64,000 bases of DNA, taken from the NCBI RefSeq assembly GCF_921293095.1, contig NC_060254.1, positions 55,598,069 to 55,662,068 of the forward strand, in the 5' to 3' direction. This document shows positions 1-11,072 of the stretch, in pieces (within the stretch, counting starts at the first letter, position 1; the number at the start of each line of letters is the position of its first letter). The translations under genes were made by a program, and so were the position numbers. Below the pieces are notes generated by a model. The model was not told the origin of the DNA. It was given only the letters and a program-made list of their open reading frames with translations, and did no database searches. Origin of the DNA: Ischnura elegans. Taxonomy: Eukaryota > Arthropoda > Insecta > Odonata > Coenagrionidae.

Positions 1-1330
1 CTATTATTTCCAGAAAACAATGAAAATTTTTGTCGCTTCCTACTGTGTTCTTATGGCAGAATTTGAGAAACATAATTATATTACAAATTCCTTCTGTAGG
101 CTTATTTTATGGCCCACTTCTCTTTAATTAAGACCTCAATGCATTATTGTATCCCAGTGAAAAAAATAACTAGACAAATGATAAACTAAAAAAAAACATT
201 CCTATTGACTTGTTTCTTCGAACGACGTTCTAATATATTGGATAAAGTAATATAAAACGCTTTATGAGTCATCGGTAGCTTTCTTGATAACTATGATAAT
301 TGTTACATAGAAATTTGCGGTACTAACTAAATATTAGAAGCCCAAATAACGTTAGACCCAGTAATGTTCATAGTATCCCTTTTAGGAACAAGGGGAATAC
401 GTCTAGGAGGCCCCATTCCAACCTATAGAAGAAAGATGATTTCTGCTTCCTTTTTAGTCGCTTTTTAATTGGTTATCGAAAATGTCCACTCCGCGACGAT
501 GAGCGATCCACTTTTTTCCAGTATTTTGCAGTACAGTACTTTCAATTGCGTTTGTTGAAGAAAAAAAGATATAACTCTGATATATCATAACACCAGAAAT
601 ATGAATTTTGGTTAACACCCCTGATTACAGCTTATTTCTCAAGGAGATACCACAGGTTCCGAGCGTGGAGCGCTGTGTGACAGGAATGGGGGTGCTTGGG
701 TAGGAATAACCACGCCTACTTTGACCAAAATATTGACAATCCCGTAAGGGTCAATGCTTACTATTTGGTGAAATTTTTGGTCGTAACTCGTTCATACATT
801 GAAATAAACTATGGAATGCACACCGTAAACCTTTTTTTCTTACTTCATTGGTAGGCGAATTTATGTCTCAAACATCTTATCCAGAAAAAATTATTATCAA
901 TCACCAAAGTTACGTTCTGCAACCAGCTTAGCTGAAAATAACATTTTACGAGTGTAAACTAGTCATTTCCCTGCACTTATACTGGTATTTTATTTTATTA
1001 TATCCAACGGAAATCTAACAATTACAGTACAAAGGTATATTTTCAAGGATATTCGTACCAGTAAAGTGGCTAACAGGCACAGAGTATATATATTAATAGA
1101 AGTATCGCCAATGATGGTAAAAATCCAATAACAATCACTGTCTAAATACTTGTGATTATGGTAGCATTTTTCACTTAATGCAGTTCATTTTCAGAACAAA
1201 ACTTAGCCACCTCAAAATATCAGTCGGAGACGAAGTCAAAAATTGTCAAACCAAGATGGCGGAACTTTGACCACGCCAAAAACTCTGAAACAGCACCTCC
1301 AGATACTTACAATCTCATCGTTATTTCTCC
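1..1330. other. AT-rich noncoding stretch
   Basis: I see no exon, transposon protein or tRNA-like box here. Short open frames are scattered and have no splice context. It is probably intronic or intergenic DNA upstream of the exon at 1660. Confidence 0.5.
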
Positions 1331-1460
1331 GTGAAATCCGGATCGCTTTGCCCGTCAGCGACGCGAGTGGCGACTTTTGTAATTCCATTTTATTGCGCGG
1401 TGGGTGACAACACATCTTGCGGCCACCTTGAGAATCCTCTACTTCAATATTCGTGATAAG
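1331..1460 (+). repeat. Dispersed 130-bp repeat R1, copy 1
   Basis: This segment recurs at 4101-4230 and about 54561-54690, in the same orientation and at almost the same length. The shared core includes 'CGGATCGCTTTGCCCGTC', 'GCGACGC', 'GGTGGGTG' and a 3' part 'AATCCTCT...ATTCGTGA'. No terminal repeats or tRNA boxes are visible, so the class is unknown. Confidence 0.7.
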
Positions 1461-1659
1461 GACGTTCATATGACCAGGCCCACTTATTGCAAACAGATGA
1501 CTATCGAAATTCGGATGTTCCGCTTGAACATATCGGAGACTTCGGGAAGAATTTTGAGAAAAGTGTGGGAATTTAGCAATTGGAATCTTGTAATAACTTG
1601 CTACAGTTTTTAGGCGATGTTACGGTATTTCATGCGTTATTTTTCATTTTTGTTTCCAG

Positions 1660-1762
1660 GTTCCTTTAGTGCTTACGATGTGGCTGACCGCAGCCATCTG
1701 CTGACCAGTCCCAGCCCTTCCTCTCAGGCGATTGGTGCGCGGGATGATCTGATCGTCGAAAG
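1660..1762 (+). CDS. Internal coding exon, unidentified protein
   Basis: A pyrimidine-rich tract ending in AG (TTTTTGTTTCCAG, AG at 1658-1659) precedes this 103-nt segment, and GTAAGC follows at 1763. Only one of three frames is open. It begins with two bases of a split codon and encodes 33 full residues containing SAYDVADRSHLLTSPSPSS and ending RDDLIVE plus a split Arg/Ser codon. Codon use is GC-richer than the AT-rich flanks. The acceptor takes one base from the previous exon and the donor leaves two, so it cannot splice directly to the exon at 58421, which needs one. It is therefore either part of an upstream gene or has unseen partners. No domain is recognised. The protein identity is open, but the splice-site and codon signals make a real exon likely. 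Confidence 0.7.
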
Positions 1763-2019
1763 GTAAGCCCTAACATGATAGAGAACAGTCATCACGCCCC
1801 CCGCCGTACAGAACGGTACCTATTATTGCCGTGCGTTCTTCTGGCATGTAAGCTAGAGTTTACGCTGAGAATAATATTCTCTTTAATCGAGAGGCGCCCG
1901 CTTAATTTAAGTGTACACTCCTCTGAAATAATTTTAGTTCACCCAGAATATCCGCGGTGATAACTTTACGGAGTCAGCCGCAATGTGCAAGATTCCGCAG
2001 AGGACAAATCATTTTTCTT

Positions 2020-2094
2020 GCCTGGGATTCGAACTCTGATCCCTCGATTTCCGGCTGAGTGGTTTAGCCAATTACCGCGGAGGCGTCAATCCTC
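2020..2094 (-). repeat. tRNA-derived SINE head (minus strand)
   Basis: Read on the minus strand, the segment has an A-box-like TAATTGGCTAAACC and a B-box GAGTTCGAATCCC at tRNA-like spacing, but there is no clean acceptor stem. This fits the RNA polymerase III promoter of a SINE rather than a working tRNA gene. Confidence 0.5.
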
Positions 2095-2099
2095 TCTGT

Positions 2100-3400
2100 G
2101 GGAATTTGTGGACTATACAGGACAGATTCGAATCGAATTGAAATCAAATCCTCGGTAATAACTGAGTAGAATATTCTCTAAATTAAAGCAGTAATCCCAT
2201 TTAAATGGTTGTCCCTATAAAATTAAATTAAGAATTATCTCCTGACGTTAGGGAGTGCCCATAACATTCTTAATTTAAGGATGCACCCTTGGGAATTTCG
2301 TATTATTAATTCTTACTGTAATATTTTATATTAATGCCCAAGTTTCTGGGCGCGAACTCCGTGTGGCATTGGTTTTGACTCAAATTAGTCTGACTACGAT
2401 ATCGTCGGAAATCTATAACCAATTGTCAAATGTAAGGATTTGGAATATTTCCCTCTTAATTTGAGGGGATATTGTTATTGAAGGAGGTAGCATCTATTTC
2501 TTAATCGTCCTTGTAGATATGGGAATCGCTGGAAAAGATGTAGCAACAGAGCAGCGAAGAGAGCAGAGAAATTTTCAAAAATATCCAGGTAATATGAAAT
2601 TGTTGGTATCAGAAGCGTGGCTATCCTCCGTCAGGATTACCTGTAGGAAAGGAGTCGTAAGCACTTGCTTGGGATTAGGGAAAGTCAATGAAAGACGTGT
2701 ACTTGGTAGCTAAAGTGAAAAATCCCCTCCGTTATATTCAACAATGAATACCTGAAGCTGCTGTAAGTAAAAAAAACGAAACGTTGACTAACAATAAGAG
2801 ATGTAAATTAATTTAGAAAAAGTGTACGTAATTATTCACTGGGCTTTCTGACTGAGAGCGGATGTGGTGATGCGGGTAATGTTTAGTAATTATTAATGGT
2901 AGTTTTCGATAATGGACGAATATCCGGGATGCCTCCGTGGCATCCCGGATGGAGCATCGTGGTTGTTTGGTTATCGAATTCAATCATATGATTCCATGAG
3001 TCATTCTTGTAGTTCCCCGCTGACAAAAAAGGAAACTGTAATCAATTGCTTGCGGATATTTGTCGGATTGAGCGCCAGTGACGCATTCCAAATGACGTAA
3101 ACGAGGTTTGTGGCTTTATTTCTGTGATCCCTCGATAATGTGGACAGGATGTGTGGCTGTGCTATTACGCATTCGATGAATTCTATGAAATGGATTTTAG
3201 GACTTAGAGTGGGTTTAGGTGGCTGCTTATGCACTTATTACTTTTTCTAGAGAATTGGTAAACTCATGAAGCCCTGCAGAGTTCATCATGAATTAGGATA
3301 GTAAAAAATATCCATCAACGCTGACTGGGAAATCTAAGTTAAAGGTAGTTTGCGTATTGACGAGAACATCTAATATGTAAAATATGTTTATAAAATTATA
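2100..3400. other. Noncoding stretch
   Basis: AT-rich sequence with no recognisable gene. The only structure seen is the short hairpin at 2922-2950. Confidence 0.45.
2922..2950. repeat. Perfect 12-bp inverted repeat (hairpin)
   Basis: ATCCGGGATGCC and its exact reverse complement flank a 5-base loop TCCGT. The GC-rich stem stands out from AT-rich flanks. There is no T-run, and its role is unknown. Confidence 0.75.
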
Positions 3401-3459
3401 GCCTGTGGTCATCTGGAAAAATAATAATTTTGCATCTTATCCATATAGCGCCCTTACTC

Positions 3460-3650
3460 TGACAACTCGTGACTTCGAATTCTCAGCCTGCCGGAGTTCG
3501 CGATGGCATTCGGCAACATGGCTAACTCGCGGCCAATCGGAGCGCTTCTGTACTTTAAAAATTGTGCGTTTTCGACCTAAACATCATTAGTAATTTTGGT
3601 TCCTGCTGGCATAAGCTATCCATGGTTAAACTTTTGTGACACATACATAT
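3460..3650. mobile_element. MITE family M1, partial copy
   Basis: The 3' part (CATCATTAGTAATTTTGGTTCC...GTGACACA) matches the right end of the fuller copy at 27450-27785, where the corresponding ends are inverted repeats of TCACGAAATTTTAACC...GGAACGAAAAT. The left end of this copy is not resolved. Confidence 0.6.
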
Positions 3651-4100
3651 TTTTTCCATCCTTTATAAAGGTATATTTAAATTATGATTGTTTTCCCTAT
3701 TCGGTAGTATTAAATTTAATAGAAATGAGATCTCTAATTGCAATAAACAACACGAAATTAAAATCTATCGCATTAATCAGCCGATCGAACCCATAAAATG
3801 CATCACTTGATTTGGTTCTTTGCCATTTTAATGTTTACCTCACGCGCTGAAGCCGATGCATAGGAGGAACCAGTACCTCCCGTTGAAGCTTGATTTTTGC
3901 TGCTCCTTCGAGCGAATTGTGATCGGTTTTTATAAATGTCCTCAGCGCTGTGATAAGGTGAGAATGATCATGTTTGTCTAAGAAATTCACTATAATATTT
4001 AAAAAGGAGACGATTGACATGGAAATGATATTAATTTGATAGATCAAATAGCCGTTGATATAAATCTCAGTAAATATTCCTAAATATAACATATTTCTCA

Positions 4101-4230
4101 TTGAAATTCGGATCGCTTTGCCCGTCAGCGACGCGTGTGACGATTTTTTAAAACCCAGTTTAAATCGCAGTGGGTGTAAACGCAGTTAAAGGCCGACTTG
4201 ACAATCCTCTATTGTATTATTCGTGAAGCG
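4101..4230 (+). repeat. Dispersed 130-bp repeat R1, copy 2
   Basis: This is colinear with the copies at 1331 and 54561 and shares the unbroken stretch CGGATCGCTTTGCCCGTC with copy 1. Confidence 0.7.
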
Positions 4231-4239
4231 ATGCTTGTT

Positions 4240-6140
4240 CTTGTTCGTGCCTACATATTTAGTGGCAAATTCAGTGCCCGCGTGACGCTTTCGTCGCGTG
4301 AAACGGTGGTAGGATGTTGGTGTTGCGCATGCGCGGCCTACAACGGGCGATGATAGTGATTCTCGCCCTCTGGACATAGTGTTCGAGATGGAGGCAAGTG
4401 GGAGCAATTAATGGATGCATCGTTATGAGGAAGTTTCTCAAGTGGCCTCCGTCATCCCTTGAGGACACTTGGAGGACGGAAGTTGGTCGTATAATAACCA
4501 CGTGGTTGGTGGGAGAAGAAAGACCACGAGGGCAGTTTCTTGGAGTGACTGGGACGGACTATTACCTACTATGTTGTGAGCCCCTCCACATCTTTCTTAA
4601 GTGATTTATCGGTTGAATTATTTCCGTTGCATTGTTGGTTATTTAAAACTCGACATCCGCCATCTTGGAATGGCCGCTGTTTGCATCAGTTACTATAGTA
4701 TCACCTTTATCAGTCAAAAAGATCGATGTAGCGATTCTATTGAACGATAGTTTGATACGCTACATCCGTTATTTGAAGCGTTTTCTTCAAGTGTACAAAG
4801 TTACTTTTTTAAACTCAAATTGAGCATTCTAATAACCAGAATATCGAAATAATTCACATAATTACTTATAGAAGGCTGACATAATCGAAAGAATTCTTTA
4901 CAATTATTATGTATTCTAATGCTTTTTATTGCATTCCCTAAGGTTTAAGTCATATATGTGGTAGAACTTCAGTTTAGAATTGGTGTAAATCAGTACTAAG
5001 GAATACTTTCCTGGATAGAGTCAAAAATTTTTTAACTAGGCATCTGCCATCATGGGTTGGCCGCAATTTATTTTATCTAATGGTGCAACCGTGGTTTGTA
5101 ACATCCTGCCCAACATGTAAAACTGCTATGGAAATGAAAATTGGAGCTCCCGAATGGTACCGACATATTGGTGGTCGCCAATGGACTATGCCTCATTACC
5201 GCTTCCGTTATCCTAGCTTAACACTGGCTATCGGCTGAAAGTTTTAAAGGAGCCCCCCTCCAAATTTGATGCAGAATCCGCGACTGATAGTTATAAACTG
5301 CTCGTAGCTGTACGTCTGGAAAAACTGCTTTAGAACTGTCGTATGGAAACTTTTCGTTTGTCTAGTGTAGACTCAACTCATCTGTATTTCAGGTATCAAA
5401 AAATAGCTTCTGTATTATCTATGCGGTAAAAATTTTTACTATTTAAGGGTCATAGTAAAAATTTGCGAAGTTGTACTTAAATGCCGTGAAATTTTCAGCA
5501 TGATAGCATTACTTTAAAATGAACAATACGAAAAACAGGTTGTCCATAAGAAATTTTTCCTCCTAGGTATGCTGTATTCCATCAATTCAAATTTCGTATT
5601 TCAATTGTTGAACTGAAACAAATGGTCTCCATCCTCCTCATTTAGTGGCGAAAATTAGCCTTGCACTCACTCAATGTAAGCTTTATTTGCATTCCTTAGT
5701 TATGCTATTGAATTCCTTGAGTAGTTACTATAAAGATTTTTGCTATGTATTAAGACTATGTTTTGGAAAGCCTTGACAATCTACTCGACCAAACTAGGAC
5801 TAGTTCAAAGGGATCAAAGGAAAACTGCTCCGTTCCAATGTACTGAGAGCAATTAAAACGTGTCGCCGTCCCGCATATGTAATAGTCGTTGTCTTACTGT
5901 CGATAACAAACATAAACGTAATTCAAACCCAAAAACTGATAAAGGTTCTGCTTCTAAAGTTATTTTTAAATTTTTTACCAGATAAGGTAGGTTCCATGGA
6001 GATTACCTCGCCGCGCCATCTCTCCGACCAACTCGAACTTCCCTCGTCAATTCGCAATAATTTGTACTCCCTTTCATTGTATCTAAAAATCCTATTCTTA
6101 TCTTTCTCTTTCTCTCTCTCTCCCACCCAACATTCTTCCC
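4240..6140. other. Noncoding stretch
   Basis: Mostly AT-rich sequence with several overlapping short frames but no splice-site-bounded coding segment and no transposon protein recognised. A CT-rich microsatellite lies near 6100-6122. Confidence 0.45.
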
Positions 6141-6149
6141 GCAGAATTC

Positions 6150-6325
6150 TGTTCTCAGGATCCCCTCCTCTCTTTGTACCAGCTCCTTCCTAATCTTCTG
6201 TTTCCTCCATATCTCGTCTAGAACCTTCTTCCCCTAAGCCTACATGCCCAGCATTGTGTTGTTCATATTCCTTTCTGTCCACTTCACCGTCTACATTCTT
6301 CTCCAAATCCACATTTAAAATTGAC
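6150..6325 (-). pseudogene. Decayed LINE reverse-transcriptase C-terminus (family B)
   Basis: The minus-strand translation, with stops, reads WRRM.TVKWTERN...GKKVLDEIWRKQ. This aligns with the better copies at 32780 (WRRRMKKAKRTERK) and 50889 (WGRMEKVKWKEKRR). These are C-terminal segments downstream of the RT domain of non-LTR retrotransposons. Confidence 0.6.
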
Positions 6326-6352
6326 TGGAAAACAATTGCACCTATAATGACT

Positions 6353-6932
6353 TACGAGCTGTGTTCAGAAAAGAACGGGAACTGAATGTTTATATTTCTC
6401 GGGAGTTTGGACAGTTCAATTTTTTTTCAATTATTTTTTTATGCTTGCCCTTGAAGTATGATAAAATTTTCAGCTGTATTCATTGTTTACTTTTTCTGTG
6501 GCAGCCGCTAAAGTTGGACGTGTTGTTTTTATGAGCTCGGCTATTTTCGGCTCACTCTCCATTGCTTGTTTGTGAATTTTTGGCCAGAAACAATACTGTA
6601 ACGATATCACAGCATCCATATTCGCCATACATGGCTCCGTGTGACTTTTTACTATTTCCAAAAGTAAAGTGAACCCTAAAGGGTCGTAGTTTTACAAACA
6701 TAGGTGGCATTAAAAGGAATAGCTGACGGTGCTAAAGGATATTCGAATGATTTAATATTATCCCAAAGAAGAAAGAAGAGTTTGAGAAGTGTTTCGAGGA
6801 TTGGAAGAAGCGATGACACAAGTTCTTAATATCTAATATGAACTTATTTTTAAGGCGACAACATTAATGTAGACGAATAAATTATTATTTTTTTAAATTA
6901 AAATTCCCGCTATTTTATGAACACTTTTGTAT
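6353..6932 (+). mobile_element. Internally deleted mariner-type element
   Basis: The ends are imperfect inverted repeats: TGTGTTCAGAAAAGAACGGGAA at the left, and at the right (reverse complement) GTGTTCATAAAATAGCGGGAA. A plus-strand remnant around 6622-6830 reads SPYMAPCDFLLFPKVK, stop, TLKGR, then EFEKCFEDWKKR. This is the diagnostic C-terminus of DD34D mariner transposases, including the third catalytic Asp in the CDF motif. Stops and loss of the N-terminal catalytic region make it inactive. Confidence 0.85.
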
Positions 6933-7149
6933 TTTATTCTCAAAGTGCTATAAAGGAAAGTTTTAAGTTAGAATGCAATCTCTTGAGGCATTGAGTTTCG
7001 CTGATAAGTCAGTCATCGTCCAACTATGACCCTTGCAAATTCTTAATGAATCGCTAAAAAAAGACGATTAATGACTAAGGACTGATGAGTCTACCGAATT
7101 ATGCCATGTGAAACCCATATTTTTACATCATTCTTTGATGTAATCTGTG

Positions 7150-7432
7150 GTGTCATGGTGCTTGAACTCACAGGAACGCCGTTCCGGCACAGGTTAAGAA
7201 AAGACATAATATTCAAATCAAAATTGTATCAATTTTGGTGCCATAAAATTTTTAATATTTTTATAATTTCTATGCATAATAATTTAACAATTCGTGACCA
7301 AAACAATTTTTTCGATTTGTTTATTCAGTATTTGCTGAAAAATGGTGATTGGGTGAATTGCTTGGTTGATTCGTTGTACAGTACTGTAAGTGCGTTCCGG
7401 CACTTCTAATTTTGCCATGATACTAGTGGATG
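7150..7432. mobile_element. MITE family M2 (TIR TGTCATGG), copy 1
   Basis: The left end (TGTCATGGTGC...CGTTCCGGCAC) is an imperfect inverted repeat of the right end (GTTCCGGCACTTCTAATTTTGCCATGA). The internal part (TTAAGAAAAGACATAAT) recurs at 31513-31757 with similar ends. Confidence 0.75.
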
Positions 7433-7635
7433 TAATGTCAACAGCAAGCTCATATATGTTGATGTATTTTATTTTTTGGTGTGTTTGCGTTTAAATACTA
7501 ATGTTTTTATTGTTGCCAAGGTTTTTTTTTTAAATTTGGAAAGGGGATTCTTGAAAAGATGTGGAAGGCTACTCTTTTAGAAAATAATTCCGTTGTACAA
7601 ACTAAAAGAAAAACATATGGAGAAAGGCGATTGCG

Positions 7636-7715
7636 TGTGATCGACCGTGTATGCGAATCCTTAAGACGTTAAAGTCAGTCTCTTCGGAGGCGTGGGTTTG
7701 AATCCCGAATAAGGG
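7636..7715 (+). repeat. tRNA-derived SINE fragment
   Basis: A B-box-like GGGTTTGAATCCCG lies downstream of an A-box-like region. The acceptor stem is not intact, so this is not called as a tRNA gene. Confidence 0.4.
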
Positions 7716-7854
7716 TCCGTTAGTTACGTCCATCAATAATTGTAACCGTCTATCAACAAGATTTATATATTTTGATTTGTGCAATGGAAGTACTATCCTC
7801 ACATCTAAACACAGCATAAACAAGTTGCATGTCTGCTAACGAAACCCCACCAAT

Positions 7855-8045
7855 ACGTCAATTTATTTTATTTTATTTACCATACCACCGAAAAAGCCTA
7901 ATTGGCTGTTTGGATTTTTCAAAAAATTAACTATTAAACGTACTAGATCATCCATGTCTTGTATATAAGCAACTTATCCAGACGGAATTCGAACCCGCGA
8001 CCGCCGACTTAACCCCGTCTCCAACGAGGCTGGCTCCGCGTATAA
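7855..8045 (-). repeat. tRNA-derived SINE (minus strand)
   Basis: On the minus strand a tRNA-like head carries a B-box (GCGGGTTCGAATTCCG at about 7984-8000) and is followed by a unique body that ends in an ATT/TTTA-rich tail near 7860. This is the layout of a tRNA-headed SINE. Confidence 0.55.
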
Positions 8046-8169
8046 GATCTTGTACGTCAGACGTTAGCGAGATGCGTTCTCTGTATTGGGAGAGCATATT
8101 AGGAAAATTTCGAGAAATTCGCGAACGCACTTATGCCGCGCCTGTACAGTATGCATCCACGTACGCATG

Positions 8170-9811
8170 TATTGGGGTGCACTCGGCATCCGGCCGGCGG
8201 CACACAAGTCATCGGGAGAGAGTATAATGACCTTTAGCAGTTGACCTTGCTCCGCGCGCGCCCCGAAACAAATGACGTAGGCACACGCGTTAGACTGTAC
8301 AATTAGTGCCCCCTCCGTTCTCTCCCCTCCCTTTAAAAAAGGGGGGATAGGGGAAGGGTTTCCCCCTACTTTACCCCTCCACCGTTCCCTTCCCCTCCGG
8401 CCCTGGAGAGTGCGTGGGAGATAGCGGGGAGGGGCTCCCTGTTAGTGCGAGCCGAGGACAGGCCCTGGCCAGCCGCGCCACGGGATAGGCGAGAGGAGTG
8501 CATAGATATATATGCATATACCGGAGGAGAAAATATGTATATAATACATGGATGGGAAAAGGCGTGTGGGTGGAATGTGGCCGTAATGCGTCACCCAGCG
8601 TGTCACAGTCCCTCTCGGCGTGTGTAATCGTTTTTGCCGGTGCCACTAAGTTCTGCGAGGTGGCGTATTCCCGGGACGGAGAAGGAGAGAGAAAAATAGT
8701 TTCAAGCCAACAAACATAATACGCATGAATGAGTCCGTGAAACAGGTGGAAAAAGTGTCAGGTGTGGATGAAAAGTGGGAGTACGTTATTGCCATGATCC
8801 CATAGCGTGTGATATTGTTGCTTTGTTTTTTGTGTTACCACGAAGTTCTGCGAGAAGTTGTGTTCCCGGGACAGGGATGGCTGGAGAAATTGGGTTTTAA
8901 GCGAACGAATGTATATAACTTGGCTTAAAAGGAGGTTTTACGGCATGGTCGTCCAACGTGTCGACGCGTGTGTTGTTGTTGAAGTAGTTGTGCCACTAAG
9001 TTGTGCGAGGAACCGTGTTGCCCTGACTGCGAGGTAGTGGGAGAAGCTTACTAAAGAAAGGAGCTTTATATATCATAATAATATTAATATCGAGAAATAT
9101 AGGCACGATCGCCTTGTTTGTGTTAGTGCTGTGGTTGTGCCACTAAGTTGTGCGAGGAGCTCCTTCACACGAACTGGGAATGAGAGAGGTTGGGATTAGA
9201 AGGAACGGAGAAACGTTCATAGACAAGGGATACAGTGGCAGTGGAATGGTCGACTAGCTTGTGTTGTTTTTGTTTCTGCTTGTGCCACAAAGTTGTGTGA
9301 CCCGGTGTCGGGAAGGTCAGGCGAGAGAGGGTCGCAAGGGGTGAGAACCCCCTCTAAAACCCCCTCTTCTCGCGCTACCCCCCCCCAAGCCCCCTCGCCG
9401 CCTCCGCAGTAGTCGGCACTGGGCCCGAAAAGAGAAGGCCGCGGCGCCCCGTTTAGCCCGTGCATTCTGCCCCCGCGAGTGTGTTATCCCGCCCCCGGGG
9501 CCACTTCTGCCCCCGCCCTCGGCCGCTGCTCGGGGGCGGCGCGGCTCCCCCCGCGTCCCATGCCTCGACCCGGGGGCGGGAGGGGCCGCCGCCCCCGGCC
9601 CCAGAGGCCTCCCACCACCACCACCATCGGCGACTGAGACACTCTTTTCTTGTTTTGCCAATCTGCTGATCGCCACCCTATCAACAATAATAATAGTAAT
9701 AAGGGAGTGTAATGGTGGCCTCGGAGGCGGTGGGCCTTCTTCTCTGCTAGTGGGGGGCGGTTTGCCCGGGGCGTTGTGTGTTCAGTGGTTGCGGGGGCGG
9801 AGGTGGGAGCC
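8170..9811 (+). promoter_or_regulatory. GC/CpG-rich promoter and 5'-UTR region
   Basis: Base composition changes sharply from AT-rich to CpG-rich, with long C and G runs around 8310-8420 and 9340-9640, and then reaches the start codon at 9812. The span contains a tandem array (8640-9310). A TTTAAAAAAG tract at about 8332 is a possible but weak TATA-like element. The transcription start site cannot be placed from sequence alone, and the call rests on composition and position. Confidence 0.55.
8640..9310 (+). repeat. Five-copy tandem repeat upstream of first coding exon
   Basis: A motif close to GTGCCACTAAGTTGTGCGAGG starts at about 8640, 8832, 8990, 9136 and 9281, giving spacings of about 192, 158, 146 and 145 bp. 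Each copy is followed by a G/A-rich segment (for example CCCGGGACGG, GGGAATGAGAGAGG). Another shared patch, GTGTTGTT/TTGTTTGTG, precedes several copies. The units are diverged, so the duplications are not recent. Confidence 0.8.
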
Positions 9812-9929
9812 ATGACCTCGGAGCTAGGCAAGATGCTCAAGTGCCTCACGACGAGGGCGTACCGATCGCTGCAGGAGGACAACTACACGCCTCTCCAGGC
9901 GGCCAACCAAGGCGGACAGGCCAACAACA
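9812..9929 (+). CDS. First coding exon, unidentified protein
   Basis: The ATG sits in a good Kozak context (GGAGCC ATG A) at the end of a GC-rich leader. The open frame encodes 39 residues starting MTSELGKMLKCLTTRAYRSL and ending YTPLQAANQGGQANN, plus one base of a split codon. The strong donor A|GTGAGT follows at 9930. The N-terminus is mildly basic, with no obvious signal peptide or membrane segment. The phase fits the acceptor at 58421, which would give NN-K-LPPPPPG across the junction. An in-frame GTG lies 36 nt upstream, but the ATG is preferred. I do not recognise the protein. Its last 43 or so bases are repeated many times in the following intron. Confidence 0.8.
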
Positions 9930-10052
9930 GTGAGTCATTACGCTCGGATCAGAGGGGAAAAAGAGTATTTCACTGATGTATATATATATATATCTGTATC
10001 ACAGGACACACGTTTGGAGATTTTTATTATCACAGTATTATACTTCTCAATC

Positions 10053-10314
10053 CAGTGGCGTTGCGAGGGGAGGGGGTTTAGACCCGCATCCCCGAAATAT
10101 AATAACACAATTACTTTTCTTCTGACAAGAAAACAAAATATTGACAAATCATTAATTTACAAATGCTTTCTTTGAAAAATTATTTATTTTCAATTATGAA
10201 TAGTGTTAAAATTAGGTCTAAATCCTCTACTTAGTACCCTGTTTTTTTTTAATTCCCTTCCTGGTTTTGCCCCCCCTCCCCACCCTCCGAACAGAATTTC
10301 CGGCTACCCTACTG
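10053..10314. mobile_element. hAT-type MITE (family CAGTGGCG), copy 1
   Basis: It starts CAGTGGCGTTGCGAGG and ends CCGGCTACCCTACTG. An 8-bp target duplication (TCTCAATC/TCTCTATC, one mismatch) flanks it. The internal GAAATATAA...TTTACAAA and TTTCTTTGAAAAAT patches match copies at 59830 and 63608. It interrupts the first unit of the intron array. Confidence 0.85.
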
Positions 10315-10472
10315 TCTCTATCTCTAATACTAATACCACTCCGTTATCTCGAGTTTTTTTTATTGAATCAAAGTTTGAAGCTGCTACGTGGTGGATGAAA
10401 TTGTAACGTCTGAGTGGTTTTTTTTCCAAAAATATCTTTATTTTCTTTGTATTATTCTACACGCTTCTTCAG

Positions 10473-10503
10473 GCGGCCAACCAAGGCGAACAGGCCAACA
10501 ACA
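10473..10503 (+). pseudogene. Exon-1-like copy 2 with intact splice sites
   Basis: Thirty-one bases, nearly identical to the end of the first coding exon, lie between TTCTTCAG and GTGAGT. The preceding pyrimidine-rich stretch resembles an acceptor. Read in the parental frame it gives AANQGEQANN, one change (Gly to Glu) from the parent. If included after exon 1 it would shift the frame. Confidence 0.6.
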
Positions 10504-10768
10504 GTGAGTCATTATACTCAGAACAGAGGGGAAAAGAAAACATTTCACCGGTATGTATGTCACAGGACATAAGTTTTGGGTTTTTTGTTATCATATTATT
10601 ATACTTCTGGATCTCTGACATTAATACCACTTTCGCTAACATGAATTTTTATTTATTAAAATCAAAGCTTTAAGCTGCTACGTGGAGGAATAAATTGTAA
10701 TGTCAGACGTGTGTTTTTTTTTCAAAAACTTCTTTATTTTCTTCAAATTATTCTACGCGCCTGTGCAG

Positions 10769-10799
10769 ACGGTCAACCAAGGCGGACAGGCCAACAACA
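10769..10799 (+). pseudogene. Exon-1-like copy 3, donor broken
   Basis: Thirty-one bases follow GTGCAG and read TVNQGGQANN in the parental frame. The donor G is replaced, so TTGAGT follows where GTGAGT would be expected. Splicing at this copy is unlikely. Confidence 0.6.
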
Positions 10800-11041
10800 T
10801 TGAGTCATTATCTTCGGATGAGAGGGAAAAAGAAAAAAATTCACTGATATTTATGTATGTGTCACAGGACACACCTTTGGAAATTTTTATTATCTATTAA
10901 TACCACTTTCGCTATCACGAAATTTTGTTTATTAAAATCAAAGCTTGAAGCTGCTACGTGGAGGAAGAAATTTTAATGTTAGACGTTGGTTTTTCCGAAA
11001 ACCTCATTATTTTCTTCAAATTATTCTACGCGCCCCTGCAG

Positions 11042-11072
11042 GCTACCAATCAAGTCGGACGGGCCAACAACA
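11042..11072 (+). pseudogene. Exon-1-like copy 4 with intact splice sites
   Basis: Thirty-one bases lie between CCCCTGCAG and GTGAGT and read ATNQVGRANN in the parental frame. The length is preserved exactly and the acceptor-like tract (TTCTACGCGCCCCTGCAG) is good. Confidence 0.6.

Noticed and set aside
9317..9882. Long minus-strand frames (119 and 132 codons)
   Set aside because: They lie in extremely GC-rich promoter sequence with low-complexity Gly/Pro/Arg translations and no splice context.
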